64,000 nucleotides of DNA. Origin: Diphasiastrum complanatum. Its lineage: Eukaryota > Streptophyta > Lycopodiopsida > Lycopodiales > Lycopodiaceae. The position numbers were made by a program, and so were the translations under genes. The stretch's first letter is position 1; each line of letters opens with the position of its first letter. The notes under the pieces are model-generated. The model saw nothing but the letters and a program-made list of their open reading frames with translations. It was not told the origin of the DNA and did no database searches. This document shows positions 22,430 to 32,448 of the stretch, piece by piece. Location of the stretch: positions 42,943,425-43,007,424 of the forward strand of contig CM055102.1 of NCBI GenBank assembly GCA_029204225.1, read 5' to 3'.

Positions 22430-24273
22430 TAGTTGGAGGGGTGTCCTATGTGGGCTGATTCCATGATCGATTTGTATGGGCGCGGCCAGGCAAAGGTCCG
22501 TTGGCAGGACCATCTCAAAGGGGGACCTTGTCTTTGTTACTTGTTAGTAAACCTGCCTGAGTGTCTTACTTGTATGTATTCGTAGTGAGTCTTAGTACTC
22601 GTGCTTTGTCTGGTTTGCATGATTGCTTGTGATACAAGGAGCTGATGGCTCGAGAAGGAACCTTTTCTTTTGAAGGCTGATACCATCAAACAAAGAGGAC
22701 TACAGAATCTGTGGGGCGGATTTGCAGTTCAAGTACTCGCACGTGAACGACAACGAAATGACTCAATGTTTGCAAAGGATGGATGGCTAGCCTGTTTCTT
22801 GGGTTAGTTTCATTTGTGACAACGCCCACCAGACGCAAGCAAGAAGTCAAAAGTTGGAAAGGGCAATTTCAGGGGAGATCTTCTATGGAGCAGTTGGTCT
22901 TCATTTTGGGACGGCCACCTTCGGAACTGAAACTCACTAAGCATGGGTGATATTTAGTATCAGTTGGGTTTTTCCTCAAAGGGGAAAGACTAGGATCCTC
23001 TTCAGAGATTGGCAACAAGTTGTATCAAGCCATAATCCTAGCAGATGGGAAGCAAAGTGTTGGAAAAGCTTTTTGTACGAAGAACTCTACTCTAAGTCCG
23101 ATCAGCTGATTTTATAAGTGGAGGGAAACTATCACAACACCTCTCTCTTGGGGCAAATTTTGAATGAAAGTTGATCAAAATGGGGGCAAATTCAAGGTGA
23201 CCTAGCCATACTCACACGAGGAGACTGGCGAACTTTGGACCTAATAAGTTGACAAGTTTTTGTTGTGGAAAGGAAAGTTTGTTATAGGCTTTCTCTGGAC
23301 CAGCAATGATGAGGAAACATATGAGTATGCTGGCTTGTGTTACGTGTAAGGCAGCTGATCAATGAAGGAACTGTGAAAGTTGAGTCTTGCATGAGAGACT
23401 TGGTATTTCGAACAGACGCTAAGGGACAGTTCGCGTTGAGATCGGACTAGTGCAAACTCTGGGTGCATGTGTCTGATTCAAAGAGAGCTACTTGAAGCCA
23501 AGCTCGATGTATACTTCTTGTTTTTACTGTGAGGCAACTGACCAGTGATGGAATTGTGAAAGTCAATTTTTGCGCGACGGACATGGTGCTTCAAACAAAC
23601 GCAAAGAGATAGTTCGGATGCGGATCAAACTGGTGCGACCCTTTGGCTTTCCACGAGGTCAATGGTTACATTTGGGCTGATTCAAAGAGCTACTTCAAGC
23701 TAAGTGCAAGGTGCATTGCAGAGTACTCAATCTTTGCCTACCTTAAAGAGCCAAGATGGAAAAGTATCAAGATCAGGCTGGGACAAGGAGAGAAATCAAG
23801 GTGCAGAAGCAACAAGGCACGGAGTGGACCATAAAGTGGGCAATCAAATGATAAATCCTTCGGCTCAGGGAGCCTTGATACCTGTGTGGAACTGAACAAA
23901 TCTGGAGCTCAGGGAGCTCAACACAAAGTGCATCAAGGACAAATCAGGAGCTCAAAGGAGTTCCAAAGTCGAAAGTCAGAAGCGACAGGGGCGAACATTT
24001 CAAAGAAAGGCCTCTGTCACCAGTTAATAAGGTCCTCGGGTTTTACGAAAGCGATACCAAATCTACGCTTTTCCTAGACAAAGATATATTTTCAAGTTAT
24101 GTAATTTTTCAGTACAAAGAGCTGAGCATCCGACTTGTGGTGTGCCAGCTTCAATGTTAATAAAAAGTGGCCAGTAAATTGAGTACTGTGCCAAGTAGCT
24201 TAAATGTATAGTTATTTTAATTGGGAGATACCTTTACTTTAATCTGACATCTGATGAGGACATCAGATTTTAT

Positions 24274-24287
24274 AAAGGTGGGGTGGA
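24274..24287 (+). promoter_or_regulatory. Polypurine tract of the LARD-like element
   Basis: AAAGGTGGGGTGGA lies immediately before the TGTTGTAAAGC start of the 3' LTR, where plus-strand DNA synthesis is primed. Confidence 0.85.
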
Positions 24288-25134
24288 TGTTGTAAAGCTA
24301 CATTTACAAGCTTTACTTCCGGCGCCACTGGAATGTTGTCATGGCTCTCGCCTTGGCATGCTAGCGCCCCAGAGACTAGGGTCGGTCACACACTTGAAAT
24401 GTAACCTTCTCAGATTTATCAATAAAGTGAGATTTTCCTCAAACTGACTCTGATTACCTTCTGGGTTTCAGTGTTCGGTAAAAGCGCCAGTTGTAAGGCC
24501 GCTTTCAAAATTTTTAACTTGGCACATAGCTGAGGGTCGTATCCCAGGACGCCAGTGGTATGCCGTCGGGACCGTTCGGTCCGTGGCGCCAGCGGTATGC
24601 TGTCGGGACCATTTGGTCCAGGAACTGGTTGTCTCCATATCTGTCGCGGCTTGTGGTTCTGAGTGTTCCTTGCATGAACGTGAATGGGTTAAGCTCTTGG
24701 GGAACGGGATCTAACCTGTCGGCTGAGTTGGATGGCTTGCTTGGGTGGAAGTTACCAGTTTATGGTTGTCAAGTCTGGCGTGGCGCCAGGTTGGCTTCCA
24801 GCGCTCGTGACGAAGCTTTCAGTTGGTTAAGTCTGATGTAAGTCAGACCGCTTGCTTGGAATGGATGTTACTCGTTTGTAACGAAGCTTCGAGTTGGTTA
24901 AGTTTGATGTATGTCGGGCGGCTTGCTTGGAGGGAAGTCACCCACATCCGGACCCCCGATCTGGCATGGCGCCAGGTTGGATCTTAGTGTTGGTTTTCGA
25001 CACTTCAAGTTGGTTAAGTCTGATCGTTGTTGGCGAGTTGGCTGCTTGTATGTCAAGTGGGTTTGGATGGCAAGAGTTGAAGGTTGGGAAGCTAAGTCGT
25101 GGTTCCCGGCTCCCTTTGGGATGCCTACGCTACA
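24288..25134 (+). repeat. 3' LTR of the LARD-like element (847 bp)
   Basis: It starts and ends like the 5' LTR and matches it almost base for base from the CTGGAATGTTG junction at about 24329 to the end, with scattered substitutions. Relative to the 5' LTR it lacks about 370 bp just after the first GGCGCC. The simplest reading is a deletion in this copy after insertion. It is followed directly by TAGTG. Confidence 0.9.
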
Positions 25135-25139
25135 TAGTG
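25135..25139. repeat. Right target-site duplication TAGTG
   Basis: Identical to the 5 bp preceding the 5' LTR at 20697-20701. Confidence 0.92.
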
Positions 25140-25152
25140 TGTTTCCTATTGA

Positions 25153-26571
25153 GAGCGCCATCACAAACAGTCTCCATTCATCAACGGAGGTAATGGAGCA
25201 ACTACCTCTACACCAGCACCTGACATGACAATATCTCAAGTCACCGGTCAGCCAGATAAAGTCACCACCCCACCCACACTGATTACCACACCAACACCAC
25301 CAACATCACCATCGGCACAAGTTTTTTTTTTTTTTTTGGGGGGGGGAGGAGAGGGGATATCCAATCAAAAGGTCACGGAAGCGGCTCAACAACCACAAGA
25401 TCAACAACCACAGGCCCAGCAAGTCCACACATTGGACACATCGCAATATTTTGATGCTGCGGACCTGATGGAAATAAGCAACGACGAGCCAGAGAAGGGA
25501 AAGTAGCCAGGAAGAAGTCAGACCCCTCCACTAACCACCACCACCACAATAGTTACTAACATCATCCCTCCACTCCCTCAACCTCCACCTCCACCTCCAT
25601 CTTCAGCTCTAACCCAACGTTTATTTTTTGGTTTAGCCTCACCATCCCACACCCCAAATCAGTACCCAACCCTCACTAACCCTGAGAAGCTCACTGAAGC
25701 AGCCAAACGCTCAATGATCGGCCTATCCGAAATGAGCTACCATATGCATTGGTTGGTTAGCCAATATCAAATGCTCGAGAGCAGGGTCCAGCATCAAGAC
25801 CAAGAAATTGTGCAATATCAGAGACTGGCCAAAGAGAAAGAAAAAGAGACAGTATAAACCAGATCCATGATGGCCGGACAAAAGACCACTCTGGAAGAGG
25901 TCCAGCAACAATTGAAGCACCAGATAGTCCAAATCGACCAAGTACGTGACGGATCATCGGGTGCAATGACAGTTGATGCTCCTCTAGTCAAGCCCGAGGA
26001 TATTTAATTCCAAGCCCCACAGGCTTCAGCCATCCGGATGGAAAAGTATGTAAGGCTTATCCAAAAATGAGAGGCCGAAAAGAAAAATTTTGAAAACATT
26101 GTGGCCAAGCAAGAGAAGATCATTCTGGAGTCCCAGAAGCAGCTGGAAGATACCACGAAGACCCTGCAGCAAGTCTTGGACAAGGTGAACCAATTATGGG
26201 ACACGGCGTGCAAGGCCCAAGCAGGCACTCAATCAACGAAGCCACGGGATAATGATGGGAATGATGGAGCAGGAAATCGGGGCAAGCAAATCCAACCTTT
26301 AGAAGGTAGCTCGGGATCGAGTGGCCAGAGAGCCGATACTGGTTCCAGAATTTTTTTCCGACCCCCTCCCACCTTTAACCCCTCCTCCTACTCTGCATTT
26401 AATTTTTCCAAAACATTTATTCTAACTTACCTGATTCTTTCATCTTCCCTCTCTCCATCGCCTCCTAGCAAAATAATGGGCCCATCAAAAGGTCCAGCTG
26501 ACAATACAAAGCCCAACGGGACGAGTTCCTCCAACAACTCCACTCCCCCAGTGTGCCGTATAACTTGTTGA
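25153..26571 (+). pseudogene. Unrecognised relic ORF, N-terminal part (Pro/Thr-rich, then coiled coil)
   Basis: One plus-strand frame can be followed from about 25153 to 26571 with four stops: TAG near 25504, TAA near 25855, TAA near 26005 and TGA near 26068. The N-terminal part is rich in Thr, Pro and Gln and includes a poly-Pro run from about 25580. A coiled-coil-like Gln/Glu/Lys region follows (KQEKIILESQKQLEDTTKTL), then a low-complexity Gly/Ser/Pro tail. The homopolymer at about 25321-25346 (a T-run followed by a G-run) encodes Phe and Gly repeats and may be a sequencing or slippage artefact. I recognise no family. It appears to be the first half of a protein continued at 26553-27608 in a neighbouring frame. 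Confidence 0.45.
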
Positions 26572-27608
26572 TCCCACCTCTTCCTAAACCTATCACCCCC
26601 GCACTCCTCTCTCTAGATCATTTCATCCCAGACCTTCCAGAAACTAACACGAACATGGGGGGTGATGATGACTTCCTGGCAGATCAACCAGAGACAAAAA
26701 GATTCTTGCCCAGACAAGACACGGACGTAGCTGAGCCGTCGACAAGAGAAAAAGCCAAAGAAAGAGATACGGGCACCAAGGCCCTAGATGATTATCTGGC
26801 GAGGCCATCCCGACCGCGTAGGACAACTTCCCCTACCAGGCCCAGAGGCAAATTGGCTGACACAAGAGAGTCAAAAAAGTTTGAGAGAAAATACCCTCCC
26901 AACATGAGGGGAGGCAAAGAGGACGTAGATCAAAGCCAATACTCCACTAGGGTCGAGATCGTTGTAGCGTTACAACCGCAACCGGAGTGGCAGAATAAAG
27001 TCTTGAAAGATAGTAGGCGACTCCAAGAGTATCTAAAGGCACCAGCATGGAAGCGAGTGGATCCCTTCCACATGCCACTCAAACGCAGAAATCCATGGCC
27101 AGTAGAAAAGCCACGAGTGGAGTTGGTAAACTGGCCAGTCATTCCGGGAATTTCAGAAAGAACCTCCCCGGATGATCTGAGGCGGCAGTTACTCGACTTC
27201 GGGCACAAGTACAAAACAAGTGCCGATCTTTGCATGCAAGAAAGTGCCGAATATTGCAGATCTATGGCCTTTCTGATGCAACAAGATTGTTTTTGGGATC
27301 GAGGCTTGGATCCCCTTAACATCAACTCGAATGTAGCCCTCCCGTCGGAAGAAGACCATTAAATGATGGCCAGGCTATACTATAGAGCGGCCTTCATGTC
27401 GTCGCATTATGTGACCATGGTGGAGGACTGGAAAGAAATGGGCTTTGTGGAAAATATAAGAGAATACCTAGGGCCTCTCAATTTCGGAAGTAAGCTCCGC
27501 TTCCAAGTTTTTGAAGTCTTGGGACAAAAGATGAGTGAGAGAAAGCAAACAGCACGACGACAAGGTGAGCAGAACTTGCAAGAACTTCTCAGGAAGGCTG
27601 GAATGTAG
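26553..27608 (+). pseudogene. Unrecognised relic ORF, C-terminal part (one in-frame stop)
   Basis: A 269-codon open segment ends in TAA at 27360-27362 and continues in the same frame for 81 codons to 27608. Removing that single nonsense codon would give about 350 residues. Composition is charged and Pro-rich at first (RPSRPRRTTSPTRPRGK), then apparently globular (WQNKVLKDSRRLQEYL, NWPVIPGISERTSPDDLRRQ, MEDWKEMGF-like). It lies directly upstream of a polypurine tract and LTR, where some plant Ty3 elements carry an extra ORF after pol. I do not recognise the family; a gag-like or captured protein is possible. The long open frame in otherwise decayed DNA suggests relatively recent activity. Confidence 0.5.
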
Positions 27609-27753
27609 CGACCAATTGAAAGACTTCCAATTTTGAAAAAAAAAAGTTTTGCAGATAATAAGCACCTAGTTTTACGGAAGCGAACGAAGATCCATGCTTT
27701 TCCAAGTGCCAAGCGGAAAGACATCACCGGTGTTGCAGTGGGTCCTGCAACAG

Positions 27754-28012
27754 ATTAGGGGTGGATAATGTTGGCAGATTCCAGAGAATCCCCAGATGTC
27801 AAGCCAAGCCGAAGACACAGAATACCTCTCACCCATGACCAAGGAGGTCTCAGAAGGAGAAGAGCAGAAGAAGTTGAGAGCCGAGCATGAGAGCTGAGAA
27901 ATTACTAGCTAGGATGACATTGAAATATCTATGTGAGCCTACATGGTGTATTCCAGAGAAGGAACGACCATGTAGGAGCTAGTCATATTTCCTAGGCTTT
28001 CTAAATAAATGT
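27754..28012 (+). repeat. Polypurine tract and truncated 3' LTR of family X
   Basis: ATTAGGGGTGGATAA at 27754-27768 is followed by TGTTGGCAGATT at 27769, a PPT-LTR boundary. Bases 27812-28012 match 10695-10895 with about nine substitutions. The LTR is cut at 28012/28014 by the copia LTR that starts next. Confidence 0.75.
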
Positions 28013-28013
28013 T

Positions 28014-28721
28014 TGTTGAAAATAAACTTCATTTTCCTTCATCCCTAGATACCTCCAGATCTCGCAAAGCTGGCCACAAGTGCAATCCGCAAGTACAATA
28101 GAATCAGACAACCACAACTAATCAGGTGCTAAAACTCGGCTATTAGTTCTACAAGAAAAGCTTAGAAGAAGATGTAAAGATAGAATACATGTTTGAGCAA
28201 ACATAGCACAGAGAATCAGAGAGAGTAGGAGAGAGTGAGATAGAAGAGAAGCCGATACAGATATAGAATAGAAAACAGAAACGTTTCATTTTCTTACATT
28301 CTTGTTGAATGTTAAGTAACTCTCACTCTTCTTTCGCAATGTCACAGACAAGAAATGTATGGCTGTCCTTGATGCCTAATTGTAATTACATTCCTTTATA
28401 TCAAAATATCAAGATCAATGAATTGCATGGCTGTCTTAGACGCCTAATAGTTTTTGCAATTTATCTGAACGGTTGTCTAAGACACTACACTGATATCCTC
28501 ATCAGAAGAAGCTCTTTAATATCTGTTCTCCAAGTAATCAGAGATAAGTTTTGATATAAATTTACTTTATCAGTTGCCATGAACATCCAAGCCAACAATT
28601 GGCCATGTAGATCACCTTCTTGTCACCTTCAAATGCCATCAATGATGAATAATACTCCTCATGATATGTGACCCAAGATCTTTCAAGTGGATTGGATCAC
28701 AATGATTTGAAATCCTTCACA
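28014..28721 (+). repeat. 5' LTR of the outer copia element (708 bp)
   Basis: It begins TGTTGAAAATAAAC and ends CCTTCACA. A primer-binding site follows immediately. No matching 3' LTR was found in the window, because the element is truncated near 36.98 kb. Confidence 0.8.
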
Positions 28722-28733
28722 TGGTATCAGAGC
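28722..28733 (+). promoter_or_regulatory. Primer-binding site of the outer copia element
   Basis: TGGTATCAGAGC abuts the LTR end and is complementary to the 3' end of initiator tRNA-Met. Confidence 0.9.
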
Positions 28734-29320
28734 TTGTGTTTCAGGTTATGAAGGAGGAATCAGATCTATCAATGATTTGGTGAAGATATCAAGGCTAGAG
28801 AATGCTAGAGAGGATTCTATACCAAAATCGAGTTCTTTGCTTTTGTAGATTGGATCTTTTGTAGACCAAAACCCTATATAGGTTTTCAAACTTGATCAAT
28901 TTCAATTTTTGATTTCACATACTGGATTTGGCCGATTTTTGGATCATTAGATCAACCTAAGTGGTGGCTATTAGATTGCATAATCAAAATTTCAGCATTT
29001 GCATGTAGACTTGGAATAGTCAATCTTTTGTGATTTTGACAAAATCCTAATTTTGATTGGATCTCTAGATAGTGAGGTTGCTGGTTCTCATTTGAGTGTG
29101 TTTCAATCTTAGCAAGTGGCAAAAGTCATTAGATTGAGGATAGATCATAGGTTGATCAAGATTCAATTATTCTGTGTTGATTTGCTTGGTATAAGTGCTA
29201 GAAGAGAATTTGTGAGATAGATTCAAATCTTCGTGATTTCTTTTTAATGCATTTTTTGTTGTTCAAAGGAGTGCTATGTGCATTGAAAAAAGTTGAAAGA
29301 GAAGATCATGTCATTGCTAC

Positions 29321-30052
29321 ATGGCAACCTCATTTAGAGTTGTGTTGAAAGCCAATGATAGGCTTACCTCAGGCAGCTATTCATTTTGAAAAGTGAGGAT
29401 GGAATCACTTTTTGAGATGAATGATGTTTTGGATATTGTTGTGGGTTTGGATGAGAGACCAGCAACACAACAAGATCAAGTGAGGTATGATAAGAGGGCC
29501 AAGAAGGCTCTACACATGATAAAGATGAATTTTACCAATGAGCTTCTCAAGGAAGTTGGTAAGTGCATATTGTCTTTGGAAGCTTGGGATTCATTGAAGA
29601 ATCTTTATGAATACAAGTCTACTTCTAGAGTGTTGACTCTAAGAAGGCAAATCTTTTCTTGTTTGCAAAAGAATGAAGAAAGTCCAAGTATTTTTGTTTT
29701 GAGGATGAAATCATTGAATGATGAGTTGGCTTGAATTGATGAAAGCATTAAGGAAGGAGAACTTATTCAAGAGATTCTTAATGGCTTGTTGGATGCTCAT
29801 GCTAACATTGTTCAAAGTATTGCTATTTAAAATACTTTGCCAAGCTTGATGGATCTTCAAGAGATCTTGATCAATGAGGAATATAGGCTTCAAGCAAGAG
29901 GTGGATCTACATCAACACTTCAAGAGCATGCTATGTTCACAAAGGGAAAATTCAAGGGAAAAACCAAAAGTAAGTGATCTAAAGGGCAATATCAGGTGGA
30001 TGCTTCGTCAAGTGGCAAAAAAAAGGATAGATCAAATCTCAAGTGCTTTTAT
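29321..30052 (+). pseudogene. Copia gag, outer element, first part
   Basis: The ATG at 29321 opens a copia gag frame (MATSFRVVLKANDRLTSG-type start). The UBN2-like capsid region follows: LFEMNDVLDIVVGLDERP, then LKEVGKCILSLEAWDSLKNL and SRVLTLRRQIFSC. In-frame stops occur at 29387-29389 (TGA at an expected Trp), about 29732 (TGA), about 29828 (TAA) and about 29973 (TGA). The frame runs into the zinc knuckle and is split by the inner copia LTR right after K-C-F-Y. The remainder resumes at 36287. Three of the four stops are TGA. Confidence 0.85.
30048..30052. repeat. Left target-site duplication TTTAT
   Basis: TTTAT precedes the inner copia 5' LTR and is repeated at 36287-36291 after its 3' LTR. 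Confidence 0.9.
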
Positions 30053-30789
30053 TGTGAAGAATTGAAAAAGATTATCTATGTTAGATATAGGGGTCTTATG
30101 TTTTTTACATCAAGCATCTAGGTGTAGGATGTTGATAGGAATAAATTTGGCATAGATGGCAAATTATGCATTTCCACTTGTAATGCCACTATTGAGCCAA
30201 AATAGAGTAAGAGGCTAAACACTTGCCAATTAGAGTGTAGACAAGTGTAAATTTTTTGTTTGATGAATTCCAAGAGGTCCAATAGGATTTAGAGGTGGAA
30301 CCTTGTGAGGTCCAATAGGAAATTGAGGTGTGCTTGAATATAGTCCAACAGAATTAAGAGGTGCATGGATCAATGATCCAATAGGATCAAGAGGTGACAA
30401 AATATGGTCCAATCATAGTTAAGCATAGTGATAGCTCGTGGACCTACTAGTATCATTGTACTCCTCATTTTGAAGCTAATTGATTTGGTGATTTCATGGA
30501 TTTTGTGAGTTATTGGATTTCTAGCTTTCTCTCTCTACCTGAGAGCTCATGATGTATTTTCTCTCTCTACCCGAGGAGAGCAGCTTGTTTTTACTTAGAT
30601 TATTTTTTGAATACTTCCCACACGTGTGAGTGAGAGTTGGAAGTGATTGAATGCATGTAGTAGTGTGTTTTTGCCATAGGATTCAAGATTGATCTTGAAT
30701 CTCAATCTAGTCTTGATCTTGGTGCATCTACACACCTTAGGAGATCACAAGTACATGTAGTGGACAGTCCACACGTGTGAAATTCAACA
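30053..30789 (+). repeat. 5' LTR of the inner copia element
   Basis: It starts TGTGAAGAATTG and ends TTCAACA, and is 737 bp like the 3' LTR. It contains two perfect CACACGTGTG palindromes at 30619-30628 and 30770-30779. Confidence 0.95.
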
Positions 30790-30801
30790 TGGTATCAGAG
30801 C
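30790..30801 (+). promoter_or_regulatory. Primer-binding site of the inner copia element
   Basis: TGGTATCAGAGC directly follows the LTR end; it is complementary to initiator tRNA-Met. Confidence 0.93.
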
Positions 30802-31546
30802 CTACCTAAGGTTACCATGCATTTTGATCCATCTAAGTGAAAAAATTTTCATCAATCTTGAGCTAGAAGTTGTCAAGGCCCATTTTCCTAGCTATCTTGT
30901 TCAATCTTGGATCAGAAGAGATCAAAAGGACATTGATTGGGTCTGACCTGGTACTGTACGGAATCAGGTGCTCAGACACGTGTGAGGAACATCCAATTTC
31001 AGTTTGGAAGTTCTCTCTCATGTTTGATCCATTTATCTTGCTTGATAGCTTGTTTTGAAGCTATTTTTGTCTAGTTTCTGTTGCAATCAATTTCATTCCA
31101 TTTGGTTGAGCCAATCAAAAGTTATAAGCTTTTGAAGAGGGTTAGATAGGGCACCTAGACCTGGGTGGACACATTTGGTTTGGTCAAGAGATTGCTTGGT
31201 TGATCCAAAATCACAGTTGTATGCTTGCCAATCTCATCTATATGTGATCTAGGCACTGTTTTGAGATCTTAGCCATTTTGTTTCATGCAATATCATTGTA
31301 TTTGAGTCAAATTTGGTTTCTTAGTGTATTTCTCACGTGCTAAGAGTGTTAGATCCTAACTTTTCCTATACTCCATCATTTGATGTGAAATAGATCTTGT
31401 TTTAGAGAGATTTGAGTAGCTAGTGAGAATCAATTCACAAATTGTTGGAAGATCTTTCATAGGAGGAGATAGTACTCAATTATTGGATCCTATTGAAAGT
31501 GTGTAACAACATTTATTTTTCATCATTTGAGTTTTCTTCACTTCAA

Positions 31547-32448
31547 ATGTCTTCAATGGGTTCATCCTTGTTGGAACCAAGTGAAAGATTGACCACTTCA
31601 AATTATTCAATTTGGAAAATGAGGATGGAGTCCATCTTGATCCTTCAAGACGTGATGGACATAGTTCTTGGCCTTGAAGAAAAACCACAAGTTCTTCAAG
31701 AGGTTCAAAAATACAAAAAGAGAGCTAGGATGGCTCTCCACTACATTAACATGAATGTCTCTAATGAGATATTGAGGGAGATAGGTACTTGTACAACAGC
31801 CAAAGAAGCTTGGGATTGTCTCAAGACTATCTATGAGGCTAAGAATACCTCTAGGCTTCTCACTCTTAGGAATCAAATCTTTCAAAGTAGCCAAAAGAGT
31901 GATGAGAGTGCATCTAGTTATGTTTTGAGAGTAAAAGATATTCATAGGAGCTTGCTTGCATTGGTGATTCCATCAATCAAACTGAGCTAGTTCAAGTCAT
32001 TCTCAATGGCTTGAGAAGTGAATTTGATAACCTTGTCCAATCCTATGCCATTAAGGAGGAGCTACCAAGTTTGAAGGCTCTCCAAAGTGTGCTAATTTCA
32101 GAAGAATCAAGACAAGAGTACAAGCTCTTGAGGATGGACAAGCTTTCTCTCACTCATAATGATGGCAAAGCTCTCTTTGCCAAGGATAAGCACAAAGGGA
32201 GGAGCAAGAACCAACATTAACAATCCTCAAGCAAGGACAAAGTCAAATCCAAAGAAAAAGATGAGGAGGAAGATGATTCCTCTAATGCTTCATCATCCAA
32301 GCTCAAGAAGAAGAAGATCAAGTGCTTTTATTGTGGCAAGAAAGGTCATTATGCCACCAATTGCTTCAAAAAGAAGAATCAACTCAAGCAAGCCAATATT
32401 ACCAATGAGAAGGAAGACACTATTGCAAGTGATGGAGAGGGATCTCTT
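31547..32448 (+). pseudogene. Copia gag of the inner element (one frameshift, one stop)
   Basis: I chose the ATG at 31547 because it begins the conserved gag N-terminus (SLLEPSERLTTSNYSIWKM). The capsid-like region includes MDIVLGLEEKP, MNVSNEILREIG and TSRLLTLRNQIFQSS. Near 31950-31960 the frame changes by one base. In the new frame gag continues (SINQTELVQVILNGL), is stopped by TAA at 32218-32220, and then reads on without a further stop through a Lys-rich stretch and the zinc knuckle CFYCGKKGHYATNC (about 32323-32365) into pol. Gag packages the element's RNA into cytoplasmic particles. Confidence 0.92.

Larger units (their letters stand above)
20702..25134 (+). mobile_element. Non-autonomous LTR element (LARD-like), structurally complete
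   Basis: The element has a 5' LTR (20702-21919), a PBS (21922-21933), an internal region (21934-24273), a PPT (24274-24287) and a 3' LTR (24288-25134), flanked by the TAGTG duplication. The internal 2.3 kb encodes no recognisable gag or pol domain, so mobilisation must have used proteins from another element. The two LTRs are alike along their shared length, but the 5' LTR has about 370 bp that the 3' LTR lacks. Five inverted-repeat modules lie within 500 bp of the PBS, where packaging or dimerisation signals of retroelements usually sit. The insertion target is the start of the coiled-coil family copy 2. Confidence 0.88.

Noticed and set aside
24560-25228. ORFs within the LARD 3' LTR (and the equivalents in the 5' LTR)
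   Set aside because: They occur in both LTRs, in several overlapping frames on both strands, and resemble no protein; chance open frames in GC-richer LTR sequence.
28722-28733. TGGTATCAGAGC sites as parts of tRNA genes
   Set aside because: Only the primer-complementary 12-13 bases are present, always next to an LTR end, so they are primer-binding sites.
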